Positions 32,192 through 40,955 of a stretch of DNA of 64,000 nucleotides are shown piece after piece. A model generated the notes under the pieces. The model ran no database searches, was not told the DNA's origin, and worked only from the letters and a program-made list of their open reading frames with translations. Position numbers and translations under genes: made by a program. Each line of letters begins with the position of its first letter. Position 1 is the stretch's first letter. This DNA comes from CAVWDI01 sp963793095 (lineage in GTDB: Bacteria; Chloroflexota; Anaerolineae; Anaerolineales; UBA4823): the NCBI GenBank assembly GCA_963793095.1, contig CAWBYY010000001.1, positions 372,001 through 436,000 on the forward strand, in the 5' to 3' direction.

Positions 32192-34615
32192 ATGAATTAT
32201 CGAGTGAATAACGCAGTCGTTATTGGAGCAGGCACGATGGGAGCGGCTATTGCAGCCCACCTGGCGAACGCCGGGGTGAAAGTAAATCTGCTCGACATCC
32301 TCCCCAACCAGCTGACAGAGGCGGAATTGGAGCGCAACCTTTCCCTGGATGATTCTGAAGTGAGAGACAGGTTTGGGCGGGAAGGTCTGCAAAAGGCGAT
32401 TAAATCAAAACCAGCCAGTTTTTTCAGTAAGGAACTTTCCAATCTGGTATCAGTTGGTAATCTGGAGGATGATTTTCAACTGATTTCCGCAACCGATTTG
32501 GTAATTGAAGCGGTGATTGAAGATCTGAAAATCAAGCGCGACCTCATGAAAAGGATCGATGAAACCCGGGCTGCAAACACAATCATATCCACCAACACAT
32601 CCGGAATTCAAATCAGCTCTATTGCAGAAGGGCTATCGGAAAGTTTCCGGCGGCATTTCCTGGGCATCCATTTCTTCAACCCTCCCCGTTATTTAAAGCT
32701 GGTCGAAATCATTCCGACCCCTGAGACCGCAGTGGAAATCCTTGAATTTATTTCCTGGTTCTGCGAGTTTCGCCTGGGCAAAGGAGTTGTCCTGGCAAAG
32801 GACACCCCCAATTTTATTGCAAACCGGTTATTCGCTGCCAGCGCAGCATATACACTGGACTATATATTAGAAAATGGATACTCCGTGCCGGAGGTGGACG
32901 TGATTACCGGCTCTCCGATTGGCAATCCAAAGACTGCCACCTTCAGATTGTTTGACCTGATTGGCCTGGATGTCTGGCAGCATGTGGGCCAGAATCTGAA
33001 GCAGTCTATCCCGCATGACGTCAGCGCGTTGAAATATATTAACTCGCCGCAGGTGAATAAATTAATCGCTGCGATGGTGGATAACGGCTGGTTAGGAAAT
33101 AAGACAAATCAGGGATTTTATAAGCAGGTTCTGGTAGAGGAAGGTAAAAAGGAATTCTGGCCGTTGGATCTGGAAAAGCTGGAATATGTTGAACCTGCCA
33201 GGCCGCGCTTTGATTCAATCGGAAAGGTCAAAGACCTGGAAGATATTGGAGAGCGTTTACGGATGCTAATCAGCGGGGAAGACCGGGCGGGCGAATTGGT
33301 CAGGCACATCATATACCAGAGCCTTGCCTATGCTTCAGAGAGGATTCCCGAAATTGCGGATACTCCCAAACAGATAGATGACGCGATGCGCTGGGGTTTC
33401 AGTAAAGAAGCCGGCCCATTCGAGTCCTGGGATATGCTCGGGGTGGAAAAAACCACCCAGGAGATGAAAAATTATGGTTTTAATCCTGCCCCCTGGGTGG
33501 GGGAAATGATTTCAAAGGGAAACGACACTTTTTACAGGTATATAAACGGCCTCAAAACCGCTGTGTTCAATCCGGTGTCCGGTGGTTACCAAAAGATAGA
33601 GCAGGTAGGCGGGTTGATTCACCTGAAAGAGAACAAAGCAAAAGGGAAGTTAGTCAAGAAAAATATGGGAGCAAGCCTTGTAGATTTATCGGATGGTGTG
33701 CTTTGCCTTGAATTTCAAACCAAAATGAATACCCTGGACCCGGATATTTTTTCCCTGATGGAAGAAGGGTTGGATCTGCTCGAAAATGAATTTGCTGGGA
33801 TGGTAATCGGTAATGAGGCTGATCATTTCTCAGCCGGGGCGAACCTGTTCCTGGTTGTGATGGCCGCCCAAAATAAAGACTGGGTCCAGCTGGAAGAAAT
33901 AAATAAGAAAATGCAGGATATCCTGATGCGGATACGCTACTTTCCAAAGCCTGTAGTCGCTGCTCCTGCAGGGATGGCTCTGGGCGGAGGCGGGGAAATT
34001 ATTATGAGCGCTGCGCGGGTGGTGGCTGCCGCCGAATTGTATGCGGGGCAGGTGGAAATTGGCCCGGGTGTGATTCCAGCCATGGGCGGGACGAAAGAAC
34101 TGCTTCGGAGAATCCTGAATCCGCCAATGCGAACCAGGGATGCCCTGCCGCTTCCATTTCTACAAAGGATTTTTGAACAAGTCGGATATGGAAAAGTTTC
34201 AACCAGCGCCCAGGAAGCCCGGGATATGGGAATGCTTTCCGATGCCGACCGGGTGGTAATGAACCGCGACTGGCTGCTTTCAGAAGCGAAAAGGGAGGTG
34301 CTGCATATGGCATCCAGCGGTTACTCACCGCCGCTTCCTGAGAAGATTTATGCCGCTGGCAGGGACGCCCTGTCGGCGATGAAGGTGGGCGCATGGATGC
34401 TCCAGCAGGGCGGTTACATAACAGAACACGAGTTACTTATTGGCCAGAAACTGGCACATGTGATGACCGGTGGAAATTTGAGTGCGCCAGCATGGGTAGA
34501 TGAACAGTATATCCTTGACCTTGAGAGGGAAGCCTTTTTATCATTGTGCGGGGAAGAGAAAACCCAGCAAAGAATGTGGAATATACTGCAGACCGGAAAG
34601 ATTTTGCGGAATTAA
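32192..34615 (+). CDS. fadN: 3-hydroxyacyl-CoA dehydrogenase / enoyl-CoA hydratase (FadN type)
   Basis: Bifunctional beta-oxidation enzyme of 807 residues. The N-terminal part (about 1-310) is a 3-hydroxyacyl-CoA dehydrogenase with the NAD motif GAGTMGAAIAAHLANAG, followed by a C-terminal dehydrogenase domain. From about residue 490 an enoyl-CoA hydratase/crotonase domain follows (VVAAPAGMALGGGGEIIMSA, with oxyanion-hole glycines). This order, dehydrogenase first, is that of Bacillus FadN rather than E. coli FadB. GAGGAGG precedes the ATG. The thiolase gene follows 15 bases later. Confidence 0.93.
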   Translation: MNYRVNNAVVIGAGTMGAAIAAHLANAGVKVNLLDILPNQLTEAELERNLSLDDSEVRDRFGREGLQKAIKSKPASFFSKELSNLVSVGNLEDDFQLISATDLVIEAVIEDLKIKRDLMKRIDETRAANTIISTNTSGIQISSIAEGLSESFRRHFLGIHFFNPPRYLKLVEIIPTPETAVEILEFISWFCEFRLGKGVVLAKDTPNFIANRLFAASAAYTLDYILENGYSVPEVDVITGSPIGNPKTATFRLFDLIGLDVWQHVGQNLKQSIPHDVSALKYINSPQVNKLIAAMVDNGWLGNKTNQGFYKQVLVEEGKKEFWPLDLEKLEYVEPARPRFDSIGKVKDLEDIGERLRMLISGEDRAGELVRHIIYQSLAYASERIPEIADTPKQIDDAMRWGFSKEAGPFESWDMLGVEKTTQEMKNYGFNPAPWVGEMISKGNDTFYRYINGLKTAVFNPVSGGYQKIEQVGGLIHLKENKAKGKLVKKNMGASLVDLSDGVLCLEFQTKMNTLDPDIFSLMEEGLDLLENEFAGMVIGNEADHFSAGANLFLVVMAAQNKDWVQLEEINKKMQDILMRIRYFPKPVVAAPAGMALGGGGEIIMSAARVVAAAELYAGQVEIGPGVIPAMGGTKELLRRILNPPMRTRDALPLPFLQRIFEQVGYGKVSTSAQEARDMGMLSDADRVVMNRDWLLSEAKREVLHMASSGYSPPLPEKIYAAGRDALSAMKVGAWMLQQGGYITEHELLIGQKLAHVMTGGNLSAPAWVDEQYILDLEREAFLSLCGEEKTQQRMWNILQTGKILRN

Positions 34616-34630
34616 CAATGAGGAGTCTTG

Positions 34631-35827
34631 ATGAAAAAGAATGATCCAACTTACGATCCCGTGATTGTAAAAGCCCTGCGGACACCAGTAGGCAGGGCAA
34701 AACGCGGCAGCCTTGCGACTGTGCGCCCGGATGATCTGGCGGCGCTGGTGGTAAAGGAACTGGTAAGTCAGATTGAAGGAATGGGTCCTGAGCAGATCGA
34801 TGATGTAATTCTGGGGTGCGCTTTTCCGGAGGGAGAGCAGGGTTTGAACACAGCCCGTTTGGTAGGGTTGCGAGCGGGGCTGCCGGACTCAGTTCCGGGG
34901 CAGACGATTAATCGATTCTGCTCATCGGGGGTGCAGAGCATCGCCCAGGGTGCTATGGCGATTATGACCGGGATGGCTGAGATCGTGATTGCCGGGGGAG
35001 TGGAGTCAATGAGCATGGTTCCAATGACCGGGTACAAATTTTCACCAATGGAGTTTATCGCTAATGAAGCCCCTCAGATTCTAACGAACATGGGTTTGAC
35101 CGCGGAGAATGTCGCTGAGAAGTATGGCATCAGCCGCGCTGATCAGGATGGTTTTTCGCTCCGGAGCCACCAGCGAGCTGTAGAGGCGGTCGATTCAGGC
35201 CGGTTTGATCCCGAATTGGTACCGGTACAGGTTGTACTTGTTGAAGCTGACCCGGCAGGAAGCACAGTAAAAAGTTTCAAATTTGAACGCGATGAAGGAC
35301 CGCGCCGCGACACCAGCCTGGAAGCATTGGCCAGCCTGAAACCTGCATTTAAGGAAGGCGGGACCGTTACCCCGGGGAATTCTTCACAGATGTCCGATGG
35401 GGCGGCTGCAGTTGTGATCATGTCGCGAGCGAAAGCGGATGAACTGGATTTAAAACCGCTGGTTCGTTTTGTTACCTATGCTGTCGGCGGTGTGCCGCCT
35501 GAGATAATGGGGATTGGACCGGTTATTGCGGTACCAAAGGTGCTTGGAATGGCGGGATTGGATTTGGGCGATATCGGATTGATTGAGTTGAACGAAGCCT
35601 TTGCTGCCCAGAGCCTGGCGGTTATCCGAGAATTGGGCCTGGATCAAGATATTACCAATGTAAATGGCGGGGCGATTGCCCTTGGACATCCACTCGGATG
35701 CACCGGCGCAAAACTAACAACTCAGCTTATTTTTGAGATGAAAAGACGTGCAGTTCAATTCGGGATGGTCACAATGTGCATCGGCGGCGGGATGGGCGCT
35801 GCCTGTATTTTGGAAAACCTGAATTGA
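34631..35827 (+). CDS. fadA: Acetyl-CoA C-acyltransferase (thiolase)
   Basis: Last step of beta-oxidation, splitting 3-ketoacyl-CoA to acetyl-CoA and a shortened acyl-CoA. The 398 residues contain the nucleophilic Cys in INRFCSSG (about residue 97), the GHPLGCTGAK motif with the catalytic His and the C-terminal MCIGGGMGAA with the second Cys. The ATG at 34631 is preferred to TTG at 34628, with GGAG five bases upstream. A FadN-FadA pair with dehydrogenases matches the Bacillus fadNAE arrangement. Confidence 0.93.
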   Translation: MKKNDPTYDPVIVKALRTPVGRAKRGSLATVRPDDLAALVVKELVSQIEGMGPEQIDDVILGCAFPEGEQGLNTARLVGLRAGLPDSVPGQTINRFCSSGVQSIAQGAMAIMTGMAEIVIAGGVESMSMVPMTGYKFSPMEFIANEAPQILTNMGLTAENVAEKYGISRADQDGFSLRSHQRAVEAVDSGRFDPELVPVQVVLVEADPAGSTVKSFKFERDEGPRRDTSLEALASLKPAFKEGGTVTPGNSSQMSDGAAAVVIMSRAKADELDLKPLVRFVTYAVGGVPPEIMGIGPVIAVPKVLGMAGLDLGDIGLIELNEAFAAQSLAVIRELGLDQDITNVNGGAIALGHPLGCTGAKLTTQLIFEMKRRAVQFGMVTMCIGGGMGAACILENLN

Positions 35828-35869
35828 AGATGATTAAATATTAAGTTTGATTCCAGCAAGGAGAATAAA

Positions 35870-36202
35870 ATGGCTGATTACACAGTTGAGCAACTGATCA
35901 GAAATCATGAAAAGGCATTTATCCCGGAAAAAGCGGAGGGTCTCTCTGCTGTTATCCAGTATCGCCTGACTGGCGAAGAAGGTGGAGATTGGATTATTTA
36001 TATCAATGAGGGTAAATGCAAGGTGGAAGAAGGAGTGGCGGATACGCCAACTGTCAGCCTGACTTCCGACGCCCGAGATTTCCGGGACGTTCTGCTGGGA
36101 AAAGCCAACGGGATGCAGTATTTTATGCAGGGTAAGATTAAACTGGCTGGTGACCTGAACCTGGCGATGAAACTGACCAGCATGTTCAAAATGTCCGGCT
36201 GA
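35870..36202 (+). CDS. SCP2 sterol-binding domain protein
   Basis: A 110-residue SCP2-fold protein (YRLTGEEGGDWIIYINEGKCKVEEG, TSDARDFRDVLLGKANGMQYFMQGKIKLAGDLNLAMKLTSMFK). SCP2 domains hold fatty acids or acyl-CoA in a hydrophobic tunnel. AAGGAG precedes the ATG. It closes the beta-oxidation operon and may buffer acyl-CoA intermediates for the enzymes upstream. Confidence 0.88.
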   Translation: MADYTVEQLIRNHEKAFIPEKAEGLSAVIQYRLTGEEGGDWIIYINEGKCKVEEGVADTPTVSLTSDARDFRDVLLGKANGMQYFMQGKIKLAGDLNLAMKLTSMFKMSG

Positions 36203-36220
36203 CCACCAGGCTCTACTTTG

Positions 36221-36571
36221 TTAACAGGTTAGATGCAAAGCAGCACAGGTTCGCCCTTTTTCTCTGAGCTGGTTATATTTTGTGCAGGCCTTTTTGGTTG
36301 GGAGTGAAAAGAATTTAATTCCTGCTTCATTGATAATCGCTTTTGTTCGATCGGGAACTTTCATGCGGCCTGCAGACCCGGTTCCAATAATCAGAATCTC
36401 TGGCTGAAATTCCAGAACCAGTTCCAGATCGATTGGACCTAACTCGTGTCCGGAAATCCGAAGCCAGTTCCCCAGCACTTGATCTGGACGGATTATCACG
36501 TCCTTGTTGTAATCAATCCCGTCTATTTTGATATAGCCAAAGCGGTATTGATTGATGTATGGTGGATTCAT
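36221..36571 (-). CDS. Mth938-like (DUF498/NDUFAF3) domain protein
   Basis: A 116-residue protein of the Mth938/DUF498 family, recognised by IKIDGIDYNKDVIIRPDQVLGNW, PEILIIGTGSAGRMKVP and a C-terminal CTKYNQLREKGRTCAALHLTC. Function in bacteria is unclear; the eukaryotic relative NDUFAF3 is a complex I assembly factor. It follows the larC gene with a four-base overlap, so it belongs to the lar operon by position. Confidence 0.82.
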   Translation of the reverse strand: MNPPYINQYRFGYIKIDGIDYNKDVIIRPDQVLGNWLRISGHELGPIDLELVLEFQPEILIIGTGSAGRMKVPDRTKAIINEAGIKFFSLPTKKACTKYNQLREKGRTCAALHLTC

Positions 36572-37743
36572 TGTCCGGTTTTTTTTGCGTTATAAACAGC
36601 ATCCTGCATTATTTCAATAAGTGGAACCCCGGATGCTCTGGCTAAAGCCAGGCAATCATCATATTCAGGAGAGAACCGGACCCCTTCACCAGGCAGGCTA
36701 ACCTTTTTCACCCGGACCTTTCCATATGTCAGTTGGACTGTGATGATCGAACGGGGCAGTGAAATTCTTTCCACGGTTGTTTTGCGAAGGCCAATCGTGC
36801 TGGTTTCATTAAAAAGAATTGTTGAGATTTTGTCTGCTTCATCCAGTTTGCACAGGGCATTTATCAGCGTGCCAGGCCGGTTCTTTTTCATCATTACCGG
36901 CGTCAGGTAGACATCCAGAGCGCCATTCTTGAATAACAAACTGACCAGGTGGTCGTAAATTTCAGGATTCATATCGTCAATATTGGTTTCTACCAGGCAC
37001 AAGGTTTCAGTGATCACTCCATCTTTTCCCTGATCTTCCCCGATTATTATCCGGAGAATATTTGGGATTTCGAGCTCCCTGTCTCCTGCGCCGCAGCCCA
37101 CCGAATCAATCCGCATTGGGGGGAGTTCGCCAAATGAGTCAGCCAGGGTTGAAATTAATGCCGCCCCGGTTGGTGTGACCAGTTCTGAGGGGATATCTTT
37201 GCCGTAAACGGGAACCTCCTTCAAAAGTTCGAGGGTTGCTGGTGATGGGATTGGAATTGGACCATGTTTGCTGGAGCCTGTCCCTCTACCCAGGGGTAGT
37301 GGGGAAGAAACCAGCTTCTTAATGGACAGATTATCCAGACCCCACAGGACACCGCAAATGTCAAAAATTGTATCCAGCCCTCCCAGTTCGTGCAGGTGTA
37401 CATTTTCTACTTCGGTCCCATGGATAGAAGCTTCAACAAGGGCAATTTTTTCAAAGATGTGCTGGGCTTTTTCGCGGATATTATCGGGCAGCTGGCTATT
37501 TTGAATAATCTCCAGGATCTGGTTGAATTTTCTCTCTGTTATATTTTCACCGGATCTAACCTGTACATTTATCGCCTCCAGACCAGCCTTTGTAACCGGA
37601 TGAATCAGGATTTGTATCCCCTCAAGTTTCAAACAATCCAGGCAGTTGTCCAATTCAATCTTTGGCAGACCTGCATCTACCAGGGCGCCCAGCAGCATAT
37701 CCCCGCTTGCTCCAGCATAACAATCCAGATAGGCAGTTTTCAC
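36568..37743 (-). CDS. larC: Nickel-pincer cofactor nickel insertase LarC
   Basis: LarC inserts nickel into pyridinium-3,5-bisthiocarboxylic acid mononucleotide, making the cofactor of lactate racemase and related racemases. The 391 residues start with AYLDCYAGASGDMLLGALVDAGLP, the LarC signature, contain ENVHLHELGGLDTIFDI, and continue without the ribosomal frameshift that splits LarC in Lactobacillus. It overlaps larB by four bases. The order larE-larB-larC is a complete cofactor synthesis set. Confidence 0.93.
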   Translation of the reverse strand: MKTAYLDCYAGASGDMLLGALVDAGLPKIELDNCLDCLKLEGIQILIHPVTKAGLEAINVQVRSGENITERKFNQILEIIQNSQLPDNIREKAQHIFEKIALVEASIHGTEVENVHLHELGGLDTIFDICGVLWGLDNLSIKKLVSSPLPLGRGTGSSKHGPIPIPSPATLELLKEVPVYGKDIPSELVTPTGAALISTLADSFGELPPMRIDSVGCGAGDRELEIPNILRIIIGEDQGKDGVITETLCLVETNIDDMNPEIYDHLVSLLFKNGALDVYLTPVMMKKNRPGTLINALCKLDEADKISTILFNETSTIGLRKTTVERISLPRSIITVQLTYGKVRVKKVSLPGEGVRFSPEYDDCLALARASGVPLIEIMQDAVYNAKKTGQ

Positions 37744-38534
37744 TGGTTCTCCCGGCTAACATGTCGGTTGAGGATCGAGTAAACAAATTGGGCTGCGCCG
37801 AACCCGTTATCAATGTTAACAACAGCCACACCCGGAGCGCAGGAATTCAACATCGCCAGCAATGCCGATAATCCTCCGAAATTTGACCCGTAACCGACGC
37901 TTGTCGGCACACCCACGACCGGGCAGGATACCAGCCCGGCGACCACGCTTGTCAGGGCACCCTCCATTCCGGCGATGCAGATAATTGCATCAGCGTTCTG
38001 GAGTAATTTGATTTTATCCAGCAAGCGATGCACTCCAGCAACACCAACGTCGTATGCCCTTTTTACATGCACATCAAAAAATTCCAGGGTTTGAGCAGCC
38101 TCCTCTGCAACCGGTATATCAGAAGTGCCTGCGCTGATGACCAGAACATAAGGGTAATCATTTCCGGGTTCCAGCGGCTCATCCGGGCGAATTTTTAAGA
38201 GCCGGGATTGGGAATCGTATTGCGCTTCAGGAAATTTCTTGAGGACCTCTTCTGCCAGCTCAGGTGTAACCCGGGTTGCGAGCACCCGGTCGTTAATTTT
38301 TAATGAGGACTGAAGGATATCAACGACCTGCTCAGGGCTCTTATTCAGACCGAAGACGACTTCCGGCATCCCAGTGCGCAGGGCGCGGTGGGAGTCAATC
38401 AGGGCAGGTCCGATATCATCATAGGGAAGTACTTTCAGGTACTCGAGCGCCTGATCCAGAGTGATTTCACCTTTCTGAAGGGCGATTAACTGTTTTCTTA
38501 ATTTTTCACTGTCCATTGTTATTGAGAGAGGCAT
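37740..38534 (-). CDS. larB: Pyridinium-3,5-biscarboxylic acid mononucleotide synthase LarB
   Basis: LarB carboxylates nicotinic acid adenine dinucleotide and releases AMP, giving the P2CMN precursor of the nickel-pincer nucleotide. The 264 residues show the AIR carboxylase-like core: VISAGTSDIPVAEEAAQTLEFF, AYDVGVAGVHRL, CIAGMEGALTSVVAGLVSCPVVGVPTSVGYG and ending with FGAAQF. Its start lies within the end of larE (29-base overlap). Confidence 0.93.
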   Translation of the reverse strand: MPLSITMDSEKLRKQLIALQKGEITLDQALEYLKVLPYDDIGPALIDSHRALRTGMPEVVFGLNKSPEQVVDILQSSLKINDRVLATRVTPELAEEVLKKFPEAQYDSQSRLLKIRPDEPLEPGNDYPYVLVISAGTSDIPVAEEAAQTLEFFDVHVKRAYDVGVAGVHRLLDKIKLLQNADAIICIAGMEGALTSVVAGLVSCPVVGVPTSVGYGSNFGGLSALLAMLNSCAPGVAVVNIDNGFGAAQFVYSILNRHVSRENQ

Positions 38535-39318
38535 TTAAACTGCCGGACCGGAACCCATCCAGATCCAGGACGGTATATATAAATCCAAGTTTCTTAAAAT
38601 AATCACTGATTTTTTCACTGTTTGAATAGATTACTTCAAAGTCAGCCGGATTCACCTCAATCCGGGCAGTATCGCCATGATGGCGAACCCGGCATTGTTT
38701 TATCCCCAGGCTGTGCAGCAGCCTTTCTCCATTCTCGACCTGGGACAGCACCGGGATGGTTATCTGGCTGCCATATGGAATCCGGGAAGATAGACAGGCG
38801 GCGGAGGGTTTATCCCAGTTTGGAAGGTTGAAGCGCCTGGCCAACTCCCGGATTTCGGGTTTTGTCAATTCTGCTTCCAGCAAAGGGCTGCGGATATTAT
38901 GGATTGCCGCTGCTTTGCGTCCAGGCCGGAAATCACCCCGGTCGTCGTAATTTGTCCCGTCAACAACAACATTGAGGCAGGCTTTTGCCGCAAACCGAGT
39001 AAACCGGCTGTATACTTCGGTTTTGCAGAAATAACATCTTTGTGATGAGTTTTGCAGGTAGTGTGGATTTTCGAATTCAGTGGATCTGATCAGTTTATGC
39101 CTCACATTTATCTGGCTGGCGATTTCCCGGGTTTCCTCAAGATCTTTTCTGGGCAGGCTGGGTGAGACAGCCGTGAGAGCAACTGCCCCCTTTCCGAGGG
39201 CCTCGTGAGCGACTTTCAGGACCAGTGTGCTGTCCACACCGCCTGAAAAAGCAACCGCAGCGCTTTCCATTTCCGTAAGTATGTGGTTTAACTTCTGTAA
39301 TTTGTGTTCCAGGGTCAT
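38506..39318 (-). CDS. larE: ATP-dependent sacrificial sulfur transferase LarE
   Basis: LarE activates the pincer precursor with ATP and donates sulfur. The 270 residues have the PP-loop SGGVDST near residue 26 and PSAACLSSRIPYG, whose Cys is in the position of the sacrificial cysteine of LarE. Overlaps larB. No LarA racemase is encoded in this window, so the client enzyme is elsewhere in the genome. Confidence 0.92.
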   Translation of the reverse strand: MTLEHKLQKLNHILTEMESAAVAFSGGVDSTLVLKVAHEALGKGAVALTAVSPSLPRKDLEETREIASQINVRHKLIRSTEFENPHYLQNSSQRCYFCKTEVYSRFTRFAAKACLNVVVDGTNYDDRGDFRPGRKAAAIHNIRSPLLEAELTKPEIRELARRFNLPNWDKPSAACLSSRIPYGSQITIPVLSQVENGERLLHSLGIKQCRVRHHGDTARIEVNPADFEVIYSNSEKISDYFKKLGFIYTVLDLDGFRSGSLNASLNNNGQ

Positions 39319-39334
39319 AAATCTGTTTTTTGGA

Positions 39335-40270
39335 TTAAAGAATTAAATAAACCGGTTTACGTTCATCTAGCCTGTGCAGACCATAATCATCAGCAGTCTG
39401 AACTGCTTCTTGAAATTCTTTCTTATTTATCGGGCGGGAAAGCTCGCGGTAGGATTGGGCGTTGTATGCCGGACGGTACTGGTCCATTAGATTCAGATAG
39501 GTGTTTGTAGAAATCTCTTCAGCCAGGAATCTGAGGATCTTCTCCGTTCCCGCTATCCTGTTCGGAAGGACCAGGTGCCGGACCAACAAACCCCGCTGGG
39601 CGACACCCTGCCGGTCAAGTGTCAGGTCTCCCACCTGGCGGTGCATCTCTCGCACGGCAGCCTGGTTGACCTGCGGATAATTTGGAATTTTTGAATAGCG
39701 CCGGGCATATTTTGGCCCGGAATATTTCATGTCGGGCATATAGATATCAATTACTCCATCCAATAGCTCAAGAGTTTCGAGAGCATCATAACCGCCTGTG
39801 TTGTAAACCAGCGGGATTCGTAAACCGGCCCTGGCAGCGACCAGCACACCTGCCAGTATCTGTGGCACGACGTGACTGGGAGAGACAAAATTGATGTTAT
39901 GGCAGCCTCTGTTTTGAAGTTCGAGCATCATGGCTGCCAGGTCTTCGGGTTCGACCAGCCTTCCTGAATCAGTCTGGCTGATGTCGTGGTTCTGGCAGAA
40001 CTGGCAGTGTAGATTGCAGCGGGTGAAAAATATTGTCCCGGATCCGTGACGACCACGCAGCGGGTCCTCTTCTCCCATGTGAGGTCCGTAACTGCTCACC
40101 CTGGCGCGCTCTCCAGTTTTACAAATACCAAGCTTGCCTTCAATCCGGTTGATTTTGCATGACCAGGCGCAAATACTGCAGTCAGCCAGGCGCTGGTAAG
40201 CTAAGCTTACTTTCTCCTGGAGCTGGTTATTCCCGGCAAGTTTTATATAAGCGGGGACAAATTCCGGCAT
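39335..40270 (-). CDS. Radical SAM protein, PflA/MJ0907-like
   Basis: A 311-residue radical SAM enzyme. CNLHCQFCQN (Cys85, Cys89, Cys92) binds the [4Fe-4S]-SAM cluster. Extra N-terminal cysteines at 31, 34 and 38 (CSICAWSC), plus Cys50, may bind a second cluster or zinc. Sequence such as PSHVVPQILAG and YMPDMKYSGPKYARRYS resembles the PflA-like family found beside AMMECR1/Memo genes, which are not present here. The substrate is unknown. It lies 17 bases upstream of larE and may be co-transcribed with it. Confidence 0.85.
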   Translation of the reverse strand: MPEFVPAYIKLAGNNQLQEKVSLAYQRLADCSICAWSCKINRIEGKLGICKTGERARVSSYGPHMGEEDPLRGRHGSGTIFFTRCNLHCQFCQNHDISQTDSGRLVEPEDLAAMMLELQNRGCHNINFVSPSHVVPQILAGVLVAARAGLRIPLVYNTGGYDALETLELLDGVIDIYMPDMKYSGPKYARRYSKIPNYPQVNQAAVREMHRQVGDLTLDRQGVAQRGLLVRHLVLPNRIAGTEKILRFLAEEISTNTYLNLMDQYRPAYNAQSYRELSRPINKKEFQEAVQTADDYGLHRLDERKPVYLIL

Positions 40271-40304
40271 GGAATCCTGACCATAATTTCTTACTGAAAG
40301 ATTC

Positions 40305-40922
40305 TTATTCGTCCCGGCGCGAAAACAACCAGAATATTAACAATAAAGTAGTCAGCGGCCATACCCAGGCTAGATCTCCGGGACCATTTCGCCCGGTGCG
40401 AGCCTGCTTACGGTGGATATGGATCAACCTGAAATCACTCGTAGCATTTCTGAAGTCTTCGTCAGGCATCGCGCAAGCATCCAATCCAAACAGTCTGCCG
40501 ACAAATCCGCATGCCATAATCACCATACGCATCTTCTCAAGGCTGCCTTCCTGATCGCTGACGTCTTCCGCTGTTCCAGCCCACCAGCTGTCCGGCAGCC
40601 AGATTTCAACATGCGGGTTGGTAACTATATTCTGGTACCAATCTGAATGTATCCCTCTGGAGGCGGTACAGTAGACCTCGCCGTTGATGACGGCGTAGTT
40701 AACCGGGGTTTGTCTCCTGGTGCGGGTTTTTCTGCCAGTGTGGGTTATTACCATAATCCGGCCAAAACCCTGCGGCCAGATATTTATCCAGGCGCCCAGG
40801 CCCAGCCGCCACAGGAGCAGCATAAACCTGTTGAATTGTTTAAAAACCAGCGCTAAAGATTCTCCGGTATCTGCTTTCTCAATTTCAGTAGTTTCCACTT
40901 TTTTTCTCCTGGCGGGTGTCAT
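40305..40922 (-). CDS. DUF385/nitroreductase-type (F420-linked) family protein
   Basis: A 205-residue protein with the pattern of the deazaflavin-dependent nitroreductase (PF04075) family: GRIMVITHTGRKTRTRRQTPVNYAVINGEVYCTASRG, then NPHVEIWLPD. Members use F420 or flavin to reduce quinones and nitro compounds. F420 use in this organism cannot be inferred from the window. A hydrophobic stretch near the C-terminus (WVWPLTTLLLIFWLF) suggests membrane association, unusual in this family. Confidence 0.75.
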   Translation of the reverse strand: MTPARRKKVETTEIEKADTGESLALVFKQFNRFMLLLWRLGLGAWINIWPQGFGRIMVITHTGRKTRTRRQTPVNYAVINGEVYCTASRGIHSDWYQNIVTNPHVEIWLPDSWWAGTAEDVSDQEGSLEKMRMVIMACGFVGRLFGLDACAMPDEDFRNATSDFRLIHIHRKQARTGRNGPGDLAWVWPLTTLLLIFWLFSRRDE

Positions 40923-40955
40923 TCAAAAAAATTCTAAAATCCGAAATTTGAAGAA

